The notes under the pieces are model-generated. The model was not told where the DNA came from, searched no databases, and worked only from the letters and a program-made list of their open reading frames with translations. A program made the position numbers and the translations under genes. DNA of 54,982 nt from Thermomicrobiaceae bacterium. Lineage in GTDB: Bacteria > Chloroflexota > Chloroflexia > Thermomicrobiales > Thermomicrobiaceae. Below, in pieces: positions 7,891 to 16,260 of this stretch (its first letter is position 1; every line of letters starts with the position of its first letter). The DNA is taken from positions 1 to 54,982 of the forward strand of contig JADBJL010000014.1 of NCBI GenBank assembly GCA_014874455.1, written 5' to 3'.

Positions 7891-8152
7891 ACGTCGCTTG
7901 ACGCGGCTCGAAGAGCGGTTGGGGGAAGTACCCTGCCCGTCCTGTCACGGTGTCCGGGGACCGCTCGTGCTCCGCTTTGCGGACAGGGGGGAACCCATCG
8001 AGCCGAGGTACTGTCCGCAGTGCGGCCGACCATTAGAGCTCGTCATCGTGATCGACGTGGTCGATACCCGTTGCCGTGGGTGCGGGGAGATCTATGCCTC
8101 AGGCGGCACCGAGCCGTGCCCCCGGTGCGGGATGCTCCCGAATACCGGCTGA
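7880..8152 (+). CDS. Double zinc-ribbon small protein
   Basis: 90 residues with four CxxC pairs at 19/22, 45/48, 65/68 and 80/83, which would fold as two zinc ribbons. A short helix (ERRLTRLEERLG) precedes them. Follows the terminase-like gene with an 11-base overlap and closes the coupled run of genes. Proteins like this often bind nucleic acid or act as adaptors; the actual role cannot be read from the sequence. Confidence 0.65.
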   Translation: MSLERRLTRLEERLGEVPCPSCHGVRGPLVLRFADRGEPIEPRYCPQCGRPLELVIVIDVVDTRCRGCGEIYASGGTEPCPRCGMLPNTG

Positions 8153-8281
8153 AGGAGCGCCACCCATGAGCCTGGTCGGTCATCGCTCCCATTGTACGGT
8201 CTCGCCTCGAGGACGAAGGTACTCCTAGACAACACGCCCGCCGTGTGCCATAGTGGATATATGGAGGGAAAGGAGGAAGCG

Positions 8282-8491
8282 GTGGCTAAGGAGACACGGC
8301 GTAATGCAACGCCAAAAGGAGTTCGAAGAAAGAAGGGTTCGGTTCTTGGGCGCCTCGAGGTCAGCGACCCAAAGCTCCGAGCGCTAGTCGAACTCTCCTC
8401 AAGAGTACAAGAGATGAACCGCTTGACTGGCCAAGCCGCTGTGATTGAGCAGACGATGTATTTTGGCGGCATCCCTACCTCGCAAGTTTAG
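8282..8491 (+). CDS. Small basic hypothetical protein
   Basis: 69 residues from GTG 8282, chosen because AAAGGAGG stands at ideal distance; an in-frame ATG at 8261 is the alternative. Basic N-terminus (KETRRNATPKGVRRKKGS) followed by a helical part ending EMNRLTGQAAVIEQTMYFGG. Codon use is less GC-rich than its upstream neighbours, like the convergent protease gene. The two stops overlap by 4 bases tail to tail. No family recognised; it might be a small DNA-binding or toxin/antitoxin-type protein, but nothing shows that. Confidence 0.5.
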   Translation: MAKETRRNATPKGVRRKKGSVLGRLEVSDPKLRALVELSSRVQEMNRLTGQAAVIEQTMYFGGIPTSQV

Positions 8492-9417
8492 CCGCCGCTT
8501 TGTCTTATAGCAATGGATACCGTGAGACTTTCAAAAAGCTTGAATTGTTGCGTTGTTCTAAGAAAGAGTTCTGCACGACAGTAATACTCCCAAATGAGCT
8601 TCCAGAGCGGATCATCGGGCTCGAGGTAATCAACCGAGAGCCCGATATCCTTTGCTTCATTGGCGTCAATAATCTGGCCATGTGAGAGATAGCGGCTAAC
8701 GTCAAGTAACCGGTTGACAATACGGTTTGCCTTTTGTTGATCATTCCCGCACATGTAGCGTGGCAACCAGGACTCGCCGAAGGCCCTGACTCGATCAATC
8801 GCCTTCTTGCACACGTCCAGAAGTGTCGGATTCAAGGTTGCCAGTAGTGGAACGTATGCTTGGTTAATGTTGCCGGTTTTCTGGACTTCCTCGTAAATTG
8901 CATCAAAGCCATCAAGTACCGATTGCGCAGGGAAGAACTGGTATTGTCCACCCGGAGCGGGAAAGGTTACCTGCGGGTCGATGGGCCCAAGCTCGGAGCA
9001 ATATCCCATAAGGATTCGGTCAGCACCAAAGGCGAGCATAGTGGCTGCACTTTTCGCGGCGTTGGCAACAATGAGCCGAAATTGCAGTGGTGGAGCAACG
9101 AACTGGCGAACCATGTAGATGATCTTCTCCGCAATGTCTGTATTACCACCAGGACTATTGATGAGCAAGTCTAGACCCATATAACCATCGAGCGAACCGA
9201 GCAACGCTGAGAAGGGCTGGATATCGTCATAATTGATACCAGCATTTGGGTGCTGCAGCAATGCGATGTAAGCGATAAACTTGTGTCTTGTGCGCTCTTC
9301 AATCTGCTGAATCAATGGAACTCTTGTCTGATGAGACGCGGACATTTCATTTAAAATACGCTGGAATGGCGCGTCATTTAGTGCTGGTTGCTTGCTTTGG
9401 TTGACCCGATCCTGCAT
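8488..9417 (-). CDS. SDH-family Clp-fold serine protease
   Basis: 309 residues. LLINSPGGNTDIAEKIIYMVRQF, then ANAAKSAATMLAFGADRILMGYCSELGPIDPQ, are the two signatures of the serine dehydrogenase proteinase family (ClpP/SppA fold): the SPGG oxyanion loop and the nucleophile serine in AKSAATM. No signal peptide or membrane helix, so cytoplasmic. GC content is clearly lower than in the chromosome, indicating separate origin. Bacterial members have no well-fixed role; several occur in defence-gene neighbourhoods, which fits the restriction genes just downstream in this element, but a defence function is inference. Confidence 0.8.
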   Translation of the reverse strand: MQDRVNQSKQPALNDAPFQRILNEMSASHQTRVPLIQQIEERTRHKFIAYIALLQHPNAGINYDDIQPFSALLGSLDGYMGLDLLINSPGGNTDIAEKIIYMVRQFVAPPLQFRLIVANAAKSAATMLAFGADRILMGYCSELGPIDPQVTFPAPGGQYQFFPAQSVLDGFDAIYEEVQKTGNINQAYVPLLATLNPTLLDVCKKAIDRVRAFGESWLPRYMCGNDQQKANRIVNRLLDVSRYLSHGQIIDANEAKDIGLSVDYLEPDDPLWKLIWEYYCRAELFLRTTQQFKLFESLTVSIAIRQSGG

Positions 9418-9447
9418 CGATCACCGTACTCCCATCTTTCCTTGATC

Positions 9448-9735
9448 CTATACTTCTAACCGCTCCTGGCGAACGCGGCGTATGGTCTGGCGCTCCGCCC
9501 GCTTGAACGTCGCCACCGGCGCGAGCTGCGGGTACTGCACCCGGGTCCCGGCGAGCAGCTCCGCGATCGTCAGGAGCTGCAGCCGGGGGTAGCGGCGCCC
9601 GGGGAAGCGCGACGGCTCGTAGAACCCGGCGGCCAGCGCCTCCCGGCGCATCGGCTCGGTCGGCGACTCCAGCGTGACCAGCACGCCGAGCGCTGCCCCC
9701 TCACGCTCGACCGCACTACTCTTGACCCGAACCAT
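9448..9735 (-). pseudogene. Remnant of a DNA methyltransferase C-terminus
   Basis: 95 codons reading GVLVTLESPTEPMRREALAA then AGFYEPSRFPGRRYPRLQLLT and ATFKRAERQTIRR. This is, from memory, the end region of type III-like DNA methyltransferases, which continues from a catalytic core with DPPY that is missing here. High GC unlike the protease gene beside it. It appears to be a decayed copy left by replacement of one modification system by another; a short stand-alone protein cannot be excluded. Confidence 0.6.
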
Positions 9736-9820
9736 GACCTTCTTCGTCTACCCCATCGCTGTCTTGGCGAAATGGCACGGGCCTGTTGGCGGTACCGAAC
9801 CAGACGCTGCGGCGTCCGGG

Positions 9821-10705
9821 CTAGACCGCTAGGTCAAAGGGCAGATCAGAGATATCTCGCAGCCGGTTACCGCGGATTAACTGTTCCAGCATCTCACTCT
9901 GATCCTCTGCGCTGGTCTCCTTCACAGCTCGGCACAACTCGGGCAACGCGAAGTGATAAACGCAGTCAATATCACCCGTGCCGAGCGCCAGAGAGGCAAT
10001 CCTCGTGGGCATGGGCTCGCCTGTGACTACCACGATGTGCGGTGCACGCCCTTTTCTCGTTCGCAAGAGGTTAAGTGCCTCTGTGCGGGCATTCTGAGCG
10101 CGGTCGCTGCGGATCGTCCACTTACATGAGATACTTGCGTGCAGGATACCTGCCTGGCTTGCGCTCCTCTTTCGAAATGGCGTGTACCCGGCGACCTCAG
10201 GATCATCTCCAACAAGAGACTCCTGCCTGTTAATATCCGCGTCGGCCCAGGGATAGCGGAAAATGACGATATCTGGCATGACGAAATAGTCAGCCTCAAA
10301 AGACACAGCAGCAGCAGGATCATCCTTGCGTAACCTCTCAATGAATTCCTGCACCCTTGCAAGGTGCGTGTAGGGCTCATACCGGGCGATACCAGGGCTC
10401 GCCTGGCTCACGCTGAATCCCCAGGGGCCAGGACGCGCGTGCTCGAGCTTCAGGAAAGACCCCTTAAGGAACTTGCAGGTGGCATCGGCGAACCTGCTCC
10501 CGAGCTCCTGGCCGGTTGCCGCGATTTCTCGAAGTTCGAGCTGCAGGTTCTGCTTGATGATCTGGGCCAGCTGGCACGCAATTGCGCTGCTTGTCTTGCT
10601 GGAAGAATCCGCATTCGTCATCGATCCATTTGGCCTGTAACCCAGCACACGGCTGGCGAGATCCCGGTGATACTCATCACGCTGCTGTTTCAGGATGCTA
10701 TTCAC
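9821..10705 (-). CDS. Type II restriction endonuclease, NgoMIV-like
   Basis: 294 residues. Key residues fit the NgoMIV/Cfr10I group: E67, the PD pair at 144-145 (FVMPDIVIF), S193-C-K195 in SISCKWTIRSDRAQ, and E209 fourteen residues after K195, the same Lys-to-Glu spacing as in NgoMIV. This family cuts GCCGGC-type sites and binds as a tetramer; the exact site here is inferred. Last gene of the minus-strand operon, after the methyltransferase and mismatch glycosylase, with 15 bases between it and the glycosylase stop. Confidence 0.85.
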   Translation of the reverse strand: MNSILKQQRDEYHRDLASRVLGYRPNGSMTNADSSSKTSSAIACQLAQIIKQNLQLELREIAATGQELGSRFADATCKFLKGSFLKLEHARPGPWGFSVSQASPGIARYEPYTHLARVQEFIERLRKDDPAAAVSFEADYFVMPDIVIFRYPWADADINRQESLVGDDPEVAGYTPFRKRSASQAGILHASISCKWTIRSDRAQNARTEALNLLRTRKGRAPHIVVVTGEPMPTRIASLALGTGDIDCVYHFALPELCRAVKETSAEDQSEMLEQLIRGNRLRDISDLPFDLAV

Positions 10706-10720
10706 CTGGTGGCTCCTCCC

Positions 10721-11413
10721 CTAGCTTTCAGCCCCTCGCACGCGGCAACTGGCATAGCAGCATTGCCCTGCGAGGGGGCACTCGGCGCAGCGAGGTTTCA
10801 CCGGTTTGCAAATCTCTGCAGCGAAATCGAGCAGACCGTAGTTATGCTCGCGTGCAGCCCTAGCTGGCACCAGCCTGGACGCAGCATCCCACGCGCAGCG
10901 CGCGCTACTGCGGCGTATATCACGCGAGAGCCGCCACCCCGCAAGCCGGGACAGCACGCGGAGAACATTACTATCAACAACCGCAAGGGGCTGGCCGAAT
11001 GCGAAACAGCACACAGCCCTTGCTGTGTATGGTCCCACGTGTGGCAGGCTCTCAAGGTCCTCAACCCGATTGGGGACCACGCCGCCGAACCGCTCGACGA
11101 CTACTCTTGCCATGCTCTGGAGGGCAGCAACGCGCTGCTGGCCAAAACCGAGCGGCCGGATGAGCTGGTACAGGGCTTCCGGGTCTGCTGAAGCGAGTGC
11201 CTGGGGCTCAGGGTACTGCTGCACCAGCTTGATCCACACGGGAGCCACCATGCTCGCGCGCGTCTGGCGGAGCAGCATCTCTGCGACGAGCACGCCATAC
11301 GGGCTGGTGCCTGGATGCCGCCAAGGGAAAGCTCTCCCATGCTGCTGGAACCAGCGCACGAAAAAACCGGGTGGGAGATCAGGAAAACACGTGCCTGGAG
11401 TCATGACGATCAC
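10721..11413 (-). CDS. T:G mismatch-specific DNA glycosylase (Mig/TDG-type, HhH-GPD)
   Basis: 230 residues. Helix-hairpin-helix LPHVGPYTARAV then AVVDSNVLRVL, and the cluster CKPVKPRCAECPLAGQC (C-x6-C-x2-C-x5-C) for a 4Fe-4S centre. The position that is Lys in endonuclease III and Ser in MutY is Tyr129, with Asp147 eighteen residues on, as in thermophile thymine-DNA glycosylase Mig.MthI. This enzyme removes T from T:G arising when 5-methylcytosine deaminates, the job of Vsr in mesophiles. It lies between the C5 methyltransferase (4-bp overlap) and the endonuclease, which fits exactly. Plain MutY is less likely: no C-terminal NUDIX-like domain and the wrong residue. Confidence 0.85.
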   Translation of the reverse strand: MIVMTPGTCFPDLPPGFFVRWFQQHGRAFPWRHPGTSPYGVLVAEMLLRQTRASMVAPVWIKLVQQYPEPQALASADPEALYQLIRPLGFGQQRVAALQSMARVVVERFGGVVPNRVEDLESLPHVGPYTARAVCCFAFGQPLAVVDSNVLRVLSRLAGWRLSRDIRRSSARCAWDAASRLVPARAAREHNYGLLDFAAEICKPVKPRCAECPLAGQCCYASCRVRGAES

Positions 11414-12573
11414 CGGGCAGGCTCAAGCATGACCTCCTCCGCTGCAGGCTCCTGGCGATGCGCGATCCGGGGCACCAGCGAGGAGGCCAGTTCCTTGGCG
11501 ATCGCCTCGCCAACCGGAGGGGGGACAGCATCCGAGACCAGGGTAATCTGCTGGCTAAGAGTACCCTCTAGCACATAGCTCGCAGGGAAGCCCTGGAGAA
11601 GCATTGCCTCAAAGACGGACAGGCGCCTGTGACCTCCAGGGTGTACATGCACCTCACGGTGCCCGTATGCTACCGTCCAGGATGGGGTGTCCCAGCATAG
11701 CACCCGGAAGCTGCGGCCAGGCATGGCCCCAGGCACGAGTGCACTCGTGCCGAATTTCCTGGAGAGAGGGCGCTGGGTCCAGTGGTTCGGGTGAACAGGG
11801 TTCTGCAAGGGGTCAAGGCCAGGCGCGTAGTACCATGGCTCGGGAAGATGCCCGATTGCCTCGCGTACCGTCGGCGGTGATTGGTCGCCTTCCGGGATGT
11901 CAAATGAGGCAATGCCAGCCCTCTCATGTAACCCTAGCACGAACAAGCGCTTCCGGTACTGTGGCACCCCGAACCGCGCAGCATCGATCACCTTGACCAC
12001 CAGACGGAAACCAGCTTCCTCGCATGCCCTGCAGAACGCCTCGAAGCGAGCCCGGTGCCGACCGCGGAGAAGGCCTGGCACATTCTCAAACAAGAAGAAG
12101 AGGGTGCCCCTCTCCCTAGCAAATACTTCAATAATCTCCGCGTACCTTGTGACTAGGAGCCCCCGGGGATCATTATCGCGCTGGCGCACGTTGGACACCG
12201 AGAATGCCTGGCATGGTGGACCGCCAACAATACCCACTGGCGGTTCCTTGCTGCACTCGTCCCACAAGGCAAGCAGGTCTCGCGGGGTAACCTGCAAGAG
12301 GTCAAGCTGCTCAACCCGGGCCCACGGGTGATTACGCCGGTATGTCTTGACCGCTGCAGGGGAGATATCAATCGCAAGGCGGGCCTTGAACCCAGCCTGG
12401 GCGAACCCCAGGTCCAGCCCCCCTGCGCCAGAGAACAGGCTCAAGATGGGTAGGCCACATTGTCTGCCCGGGAGCCTGCCATCCCCTGTAGGACCAGCAC
12501 CATCTAGCACTGCATCCCCCTTCCTGGCCAGGAAACCAGCATAGCCACTCGGCACTCGCACCACGCCGCGCAA
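11410..12573 (-). CDS. dcm: DNA (cytosine-5-)-methyltransferase
   Basis: 387 residues from TTG 12573. Motif I LFSGAGGLDLGFAQAG, motif IV GIVGGPPCQAFSVSN with the catalytic Cys121, motif VI ENVPGLLRG, motif VIII FGVPQYRKRLFVLG, and motif X near the end are all present. It methylates C5 of cytosine at the site cut by the neighbouring endonuclease. The real start may be GTG 12510, which has AGGAAGGGGG five bases before it, whereas TTG has none; that would give 366 residues with all motifs kept. First gene of the methylase-glycosylase-endonuclease operon. Confidence 0.9.
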   Translation of the reverse strand: MRGVVRVPSGYAGFLARKGDAVLDGAGPTGDGRLPGRQCGLPILSLFSGAGGLDLGFAQAGFKARLAIDISPAAVKTYRRNHPWARVEQLDLLQVTPRDLLALWDECSKEPPVGIVGGPPCQAFSVSNVRQRDNDPRGLLVTRYAEIIEVFARERGTLFFLFENVPGLLRGRHRARFEAFCRACEEAGFRLVVKVIDAARFGVPQYRKRLFVLGLHERAGIASFDIPEGDQSPPTVREAIGHLPEPWYYAPGLDPLQNPVHPNHWTQRPLSRKFGTSALVPGAMPGRSFRVLCWDTPSWTVAYGHREVHVHPGGHRRLSVFEAMLLQGFPASYVLEGTLSQQITLVSDAVPPPVGEAIAKELASSLVPRIAHRQEPAAEEVMLEPAR

Positions 12574-12592
12574 CTAACCGCTCGCCGCCTTT

Positions 12593-12620
12593 ACTATACG
12601 CCTGGCTCGCTACCGCCCAA
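12593..12620 (-). promoter_or_regulatory. Promoter of the restriction-modification operon
   Basis: On the minus strand TTGGGC (12615-12620) and TATAGT (12593-12598) with 16 bases between, just upstream of the methyltransferase. It also overlaps the stop of the previous gene (12610-12612). Confidence 0.5.
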
Positions 12621-13047
12621 CAACCCCGGAGACATCGCAGATAGCGTACTCGCCGCGTGAGGTCGCCTGTTTCCAGGTCTCACCGTTCAACTGGATGATG
12701 CACGAGATCTCCCCGGAACCCTCCTGCTGAGCCAGCAGCACGGCGACGAAACCCGCCGGGACACCGTCATAGACCTTGTCCCAGTCGCCATAGTAGCCGT
12801 TGACCTGCTCAGTGCCCCCATCCGGCGTGGCATACGTGATATCGGCATGGCCCCTGACACGAACCAGGTAGCGGAGACGGTATGTGGTCGGCTGGGCTGG
12901 GGAGGGTGCTACTCTGCTGCGAGCACGCGCTGGGGTGGGCTCGGCATTCTCACCAGCAGAGTCCAGCAGCGACAAGGCCAGCGCGGCCAGCACTATGAGG
13001 GCGAGCACGGTGCCGCAGCCTATCCCGCAGCCTGCCTGGCGGGACAT
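12610..13047 (-). CDS. MmpS-like secreted/membrane-anchored protein
   Basis: 145 residues, ATG 13047 with AAAGGAG upstream. A hydrophobic anchor (about 8-28) is followed by a proline-rich spacer and a beta-rich domain with YRLRYLVRVRGHADITYATP, WDKVYDGVPAGFVAVLLAQQ and GEISCIIQLNGETWKQA. The pattern (ADITY, the central Trp, one cysteine paired with a late cysteine) is that of the MmpS family of exported accessory proteins. Its start overlaps the end of a small membrane-protein gene. Its presence among restriction genes of a mobile element is unexplained. Confidence 0.6.
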   Translation of the reverse strand: MSRQAGCGIGCGTVLALIVLAALALSLLDSAGENAEPTPARARSRVAPSPAQPTTYRLRYLVRVRGHADITYATPDGGTEQVNGYYGDWDKVYDGVPAGFVAVLLAQQEGSGEISCIIQLNGETWKQATSRGEYAICDVSGVVGR

Positions 13048-13190
13048 CGTCCGCTCCTTTCCCCTTCCAGGTTAGCCACTAGGATGGCGAGGAAGGCGCA
13101 CCCGATGAACGTGAGGCTGACAGCAGCGCAGCCGAGTGCGAGCCAGCGGCCACGGGTGCGCTGAGATGGTAAGCCTCCCTCTGCTGCCAT
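13020..13190 (-). CDS. Small single-pass membrane protein
   Basis: 56 residues from ATG 13190, preceded by AGGAG at seven bases. A charged N-terminus (LPSQRTRGRW) leads into a membrane helix LALGCAAVSLTFIGCAFLAI. The stop lies 28 bases inside the following gene, so the two are translationally linked. Too short for a family call; it may be a partner of the exported protein or a leader-like microprotein. Confidence 0.5.
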   Translation of the reverse strand: MAAEGGLPSQRTRGRWLALGCAAVSLTFIGCAFLAILVANLEGERSGRCPARQAAG

Positions 13191-14186
13191 CGTTCGCTCC
13201 TGCCTGCCAGAGCCTTGCTACGATCACCTGGGCGTGCTCCAGTTCTCGAGGCACTCCGCTCCCGTCTACGCGACGAGACGGAGGTTACTTCCTGAGTGGG
13301 AACACAGGGGTTCCCAACCCTTACCTCACCAGTGACGCCTCGACCCGCACCGCCTGGTCTCGCACGCGGCTCCCCTCGTCTACTGCTCCCACCGATATCA
13401 CGCAGGGTGCCGCCACCCCGATGGCCACGCGCGCCCCCAGCGCGAACTCCCCTGGAAGCCATGCGGCAGGTAGCGTTCCCTGGCTAAGCCCGGGTCTATC
13501 TTCTCGGGGCGAATCGGAACTGTCAAGAGGTCAACCGGCGGAAGCCCATGTGGCCTCGCGCCCTGCCGTGTGGCCAGCGCGGTGGGCAGCGCCGCAAGCC
13601 GGGCGAGGCGCAAGCGGGCGGCCTGGCACGCCAGCGCCCCGGTGCGGTCGGCCGGCGATGGCGGCCTTGACGACACTGAAGAAACCTTTCTGCGGCGTTC
13701 CGCCCCACCACCCCAGGGCTCGAGAGGGCGAACGGCGCAGCAAGGTGACCTGCCGGGCCCGAGGTGACCAGGACGCAGGCGGGCGCGGGGTGGACGCTGA
13801 CCGCGCCGCGTACAGGCGTGACAGGCGCCGCCGCGGCGACGCCACGGCTGGGCCGGGGGCGGTTCGCAGCGACCGCACACTGGAGCGTGCGCGCAGCGTG
13901 GGGCCCGTCCCCCGGCGCAGTGCCCCCTCGCGCCACCGTCACGCGACGCTGGTCCGGACGGCGCGGTCACGGGGGCGAGCTGTCAAATGAACTGCACGGA
14001 GCGGGAGGCGTCCACGGTGGAATGCAGGAATGAATGAAGTATTGCTAGTTCACTGGTTCGGCCCGGAATGCGGATGATCCGCCTGGGGCAGCGGGGGGCG
14101 GTCGCCCGAGAACCTTTCCCCGGCCTTCTTCACGGACGGCACGCGCTGAGCGGCTGACCCCCGGAGTCGGTGGCTCCTTTCCTCGC
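13191..14186. other. About 1 kb without a confident gene
   Basis: Very GC-rich, with several overlapping open frames but none with ribosome site and coherent composition together. One minus-strand frame, 13531-13878 continuing through a TGA into roughly 13310-13530, reads FALGARVAIGVAAP and VRDQAVRVEASLVR and may be a decayed gene. No repeats or RNA structures stood out. Confidence 0.4.
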
Positions 14187-14357
14187 TCAGGCCTCGAGCC
14201 AGGCGAGCAGCTCGTCGGCGTAGGCGGCGAGCTCGCTCGCCGGGACGGCGCTTCCGTGCAGCACCTCGGCCACAGCTCGCAGTGCCGAGGTGGGGTGGTG
14301 AAGGGGGAGCATGGTGGCTGGCTCAGGCGAGCCATGAACTGCCTCGAGGCTAATCAC
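14187..14357 (-). CDS. Small hypothetical protein (56 aa)
   Basis: Starts at GTG 14357 just after the stop of the nuclease-helicase gene (or at ATG 14312, giving 41 residues). The C-terminal half, TSALRAVAEVLHGSAVPASE and LAAYADELLAWLEA, forms two clean amphipathic helices with low-cost GC-rich codons. No strong ribosome site before GTG, so expression would rely on coupling to the upstream gene. Family unknown. Confidence 0.4.
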   Translation of the reverse strand: MISLEAVHGSPEPATMLPLHHPTSALRAVAEVLHGSAVPASELAAYADELLAWLEA

Positions 14358-14364
14358 CTGCCGG

Positions 14365-16260
14365 TCACGGGGTCGCTACTGCTTTGAGATGCTGAGTCGT
14401 CGCATCGTCCTCGCAGAAGATGAACGTGCCCCTGATGCCTCGAGTCAGAAAGATCCGATAACGATTCGTGAGTAGCTTGAGAGCAAGGGTATGCGATCTT
14501 TCATCCCCGCTGCTTGCCCGGTTCATGAGTTTCTTGAGACTGGGCACGCCGACGGTATCCTCACTTTGGGTACCTATCGCCCAAGCGCCATCGCGCCAGA
14601 CGAAGTCGCGTCCCCAAATTACCCCAACGTAATCAGCTTCGAATCCCTGACACCCATAGATCGAAGCACAATGGCTGAGCGCGTTTGACTCGCCGAGGTA
14701 CCAGAAGCTTGGATACTGAATTCGCTCATCCATCAGCCAGTAGATGTCCAGGTGAGAGCCGCGATATAGCTCAAATCCACTTGCCAGTGGATAGCCGACA
14801 CGCCGATTTGCCAGGCTCTTGCTCCTAGGAGAATGACGATCACCAGGTGACTCGGTGAAGGCTGCCACCAGCGCAACCCGTACGTTCTCTCGAGCCGCTT
14901 TCTCGCGCAAAACATCAATCATATCACTAACGTTGTCAAAAACAGCGCACGCATAATTCGCAAAGTTGTGTTCACCAGCAGCCTGTGAGCCGCTGAGGAG
15001 ATTCTCTATGAAGGTATGGTATGACTTGCCTCCCTGGACACGGTATATTCCTTCGAGTACACGCGGCCGCACCTCAAACCCAAGATCCTGAGCTTCTCTG
15101 ATAAATGTGTCTGTCCACCCTTCTTCTTCGGCGTTAAGAATCTGATGGTCATCATAAAAGAACACAACGGCCGGAGCCCGATGCAGGATGGTACGAATGT
15201 TGGATCGGGTGAGGCGCTGAGCCTCATCACAGAGGACTAAGCGGAAGCGAGTGAAGCCCGGCTCGCGCGGGTCACCCTTAGCAAGCCCGGGCCCCTGTCG
15301 GGGGGCATAAAACCAGATCGTCGCGTCCAAGCCAGGCGCGGATTCGCGGAAGATTCGACGAACCGTGTGCAGTAGGCGATTGTTTCGATAGCCAAGGACA
15401 GCGATGTTTGAGCCATTTCCGTTGAGCTGGTTGAACGCCATCAAGAGTGACAGAATCGCTATGTAGGACTTCCCTGATCCCGGTTCGCCGCGGACCAGGA
15501 GGCAGACCCTCTGGCCCGATTCCGCTACCTTCAGGATCTCCGCCAGCAGCCGCTGCTGCTCGTCCGAGGGCCCAAATCCCTGCGCACACAACGCTGACAG
15601 TGTCCCGGTCCTCAGGGCTTCAAAATTGGTTCGGATCGCTTCCAGCAGGCGTGGGGTTTGTGCATATCCTCCCGCAAGAAACGCGCTTGCCTGATCAGGG
15701 CTGCCAGAAACGATATACTTCTGGAGAAATCTTGGCACTAGATCTGTCTGCCCAGACCAGAAAGCCGGTAAATAGCTAAACGGCAAACTGCCACTGGGGA
15801 GATGATAGAGCCATACACAGGCTCCCAAGACGAAGGACCTACACGCTGAGTGGCAATATACGAGCTTCCCCTGGTAGTTGAGCGCTTGTAGCTCGGGATG
15901 CTGATGGAGCTCGCCATCAGCTTCTACAAGTCCGTGCTCGATGGCTCTGGCTTGGCGCCACCCCTTTAACTCCAGGATGACAGCGGCTCCATTACCGGCT
16001 GCTGATCGTCCAACGTACACCAGGTCGATGCGCTCATTGCTCATTGGCAATCGATATTCCCACGCTAGCACAACCCCAGACGGAAGCCTGCAAGACACGG
16101 CCTGGATCAGCGGGAAGCCAGAGCGCCATGCTGCGAGTTGCTTGTGTCCGGGCCGCTCACCAGTGAGCGCGATATATCCTGAAGTGAGGCGCTGCAGAAA
16201 CTGCGTTGCGTCAAGACCGAGAAACTCCTCAACCCGTAATGCCAACGCTGCACTGGCCAT
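14365..16260 (-). CDS. Nuclease-helicase fusion protein (DUF2075-like)
   Basis: 631 residues. The N-terminal 110 residues carry a PD-(D/E)xK-type site: E68, D79 in NERIDLVYVG and E97-L-K99 in AAVILELKGW. The rest is a DUF2075-type P-loop ATPase with Walker A GEPGSGKS (258-265), Walker B LVLCDEAQRL, and motifs resembling superfamily 1 helicases down to the C-terminus. Such proteins are known as likely defence or schlafen-like helicases; here nuclease and motor are in one chain. Lower GC than its neighbours, so it was acquired separately. It could cut and unwind invading DNA. Confidence 0.75.
   Translation of the reverse strand: MASAALALRVEEFLGLDATQFLQRLTSGYIALTGERPGHKQLAAWRSGFPLIQAVSCRLPSGVVLAWEYRLPMSNERIDLVYVGRSAAGNGAAVILELKGWRQARAIEHGLVEADGELHQHPELQALNYQGKLVYCHSACRSFVLGACVWLYHLPSGSLPFSYLPAFWSGQTDLVPRFLQKYIVSGSPDQASAFLAGGYAQTPRLLEAIRTNFEALRTGTLSALCAQGFGPSDEQQRLLAEILKVAESGQRVCLLVRGEPGSGKSYIAILSLLMAFNQLNGNGSNIAVLGYRNNRLLHTVRRIFRESAPGLDATIWFYAPRQGPGLAKGDPREPGFTRFRLVLCDEAQRLTRSNIRTILHRAPAVVFFYDDHQILNAEEEGWTDTFIREAQDLGFEVRPRVLEGIYRVQGGKSYHTFIENLLSGSQAAGEHNFANYACAVFDNVSDMIDVLREKAARENVRVALVAAFTESPGDRHSPRSKSLANRRVGYPLASGFELYRGSHLDIYWLMDERIQYPSFWYLGESNALSHCASIYGCQGFEADYVGVIWGRDFVWRDGAWAIGTQSEDTVGVPSLKKLMNRASSGDERSHTLALKLLTNRYRIFLTRGIRGTFIFCEDDATTQHLKAVATP

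Noticed and set aside
10721-11413. MutY (adenine glycosylase) reading of the HhH-GPD protein
   Set aside because: Catalytic-loop Tyr in place of the MutY residue, no C-terminal recognition domain, and operon with a C5 methylase favour the T:G glycosylase.
13136-13990. 284-codon plus-strand frame
   Set aside because: Low-complexity arginine/serine/proline composition, overlaps other frames of equal quality.
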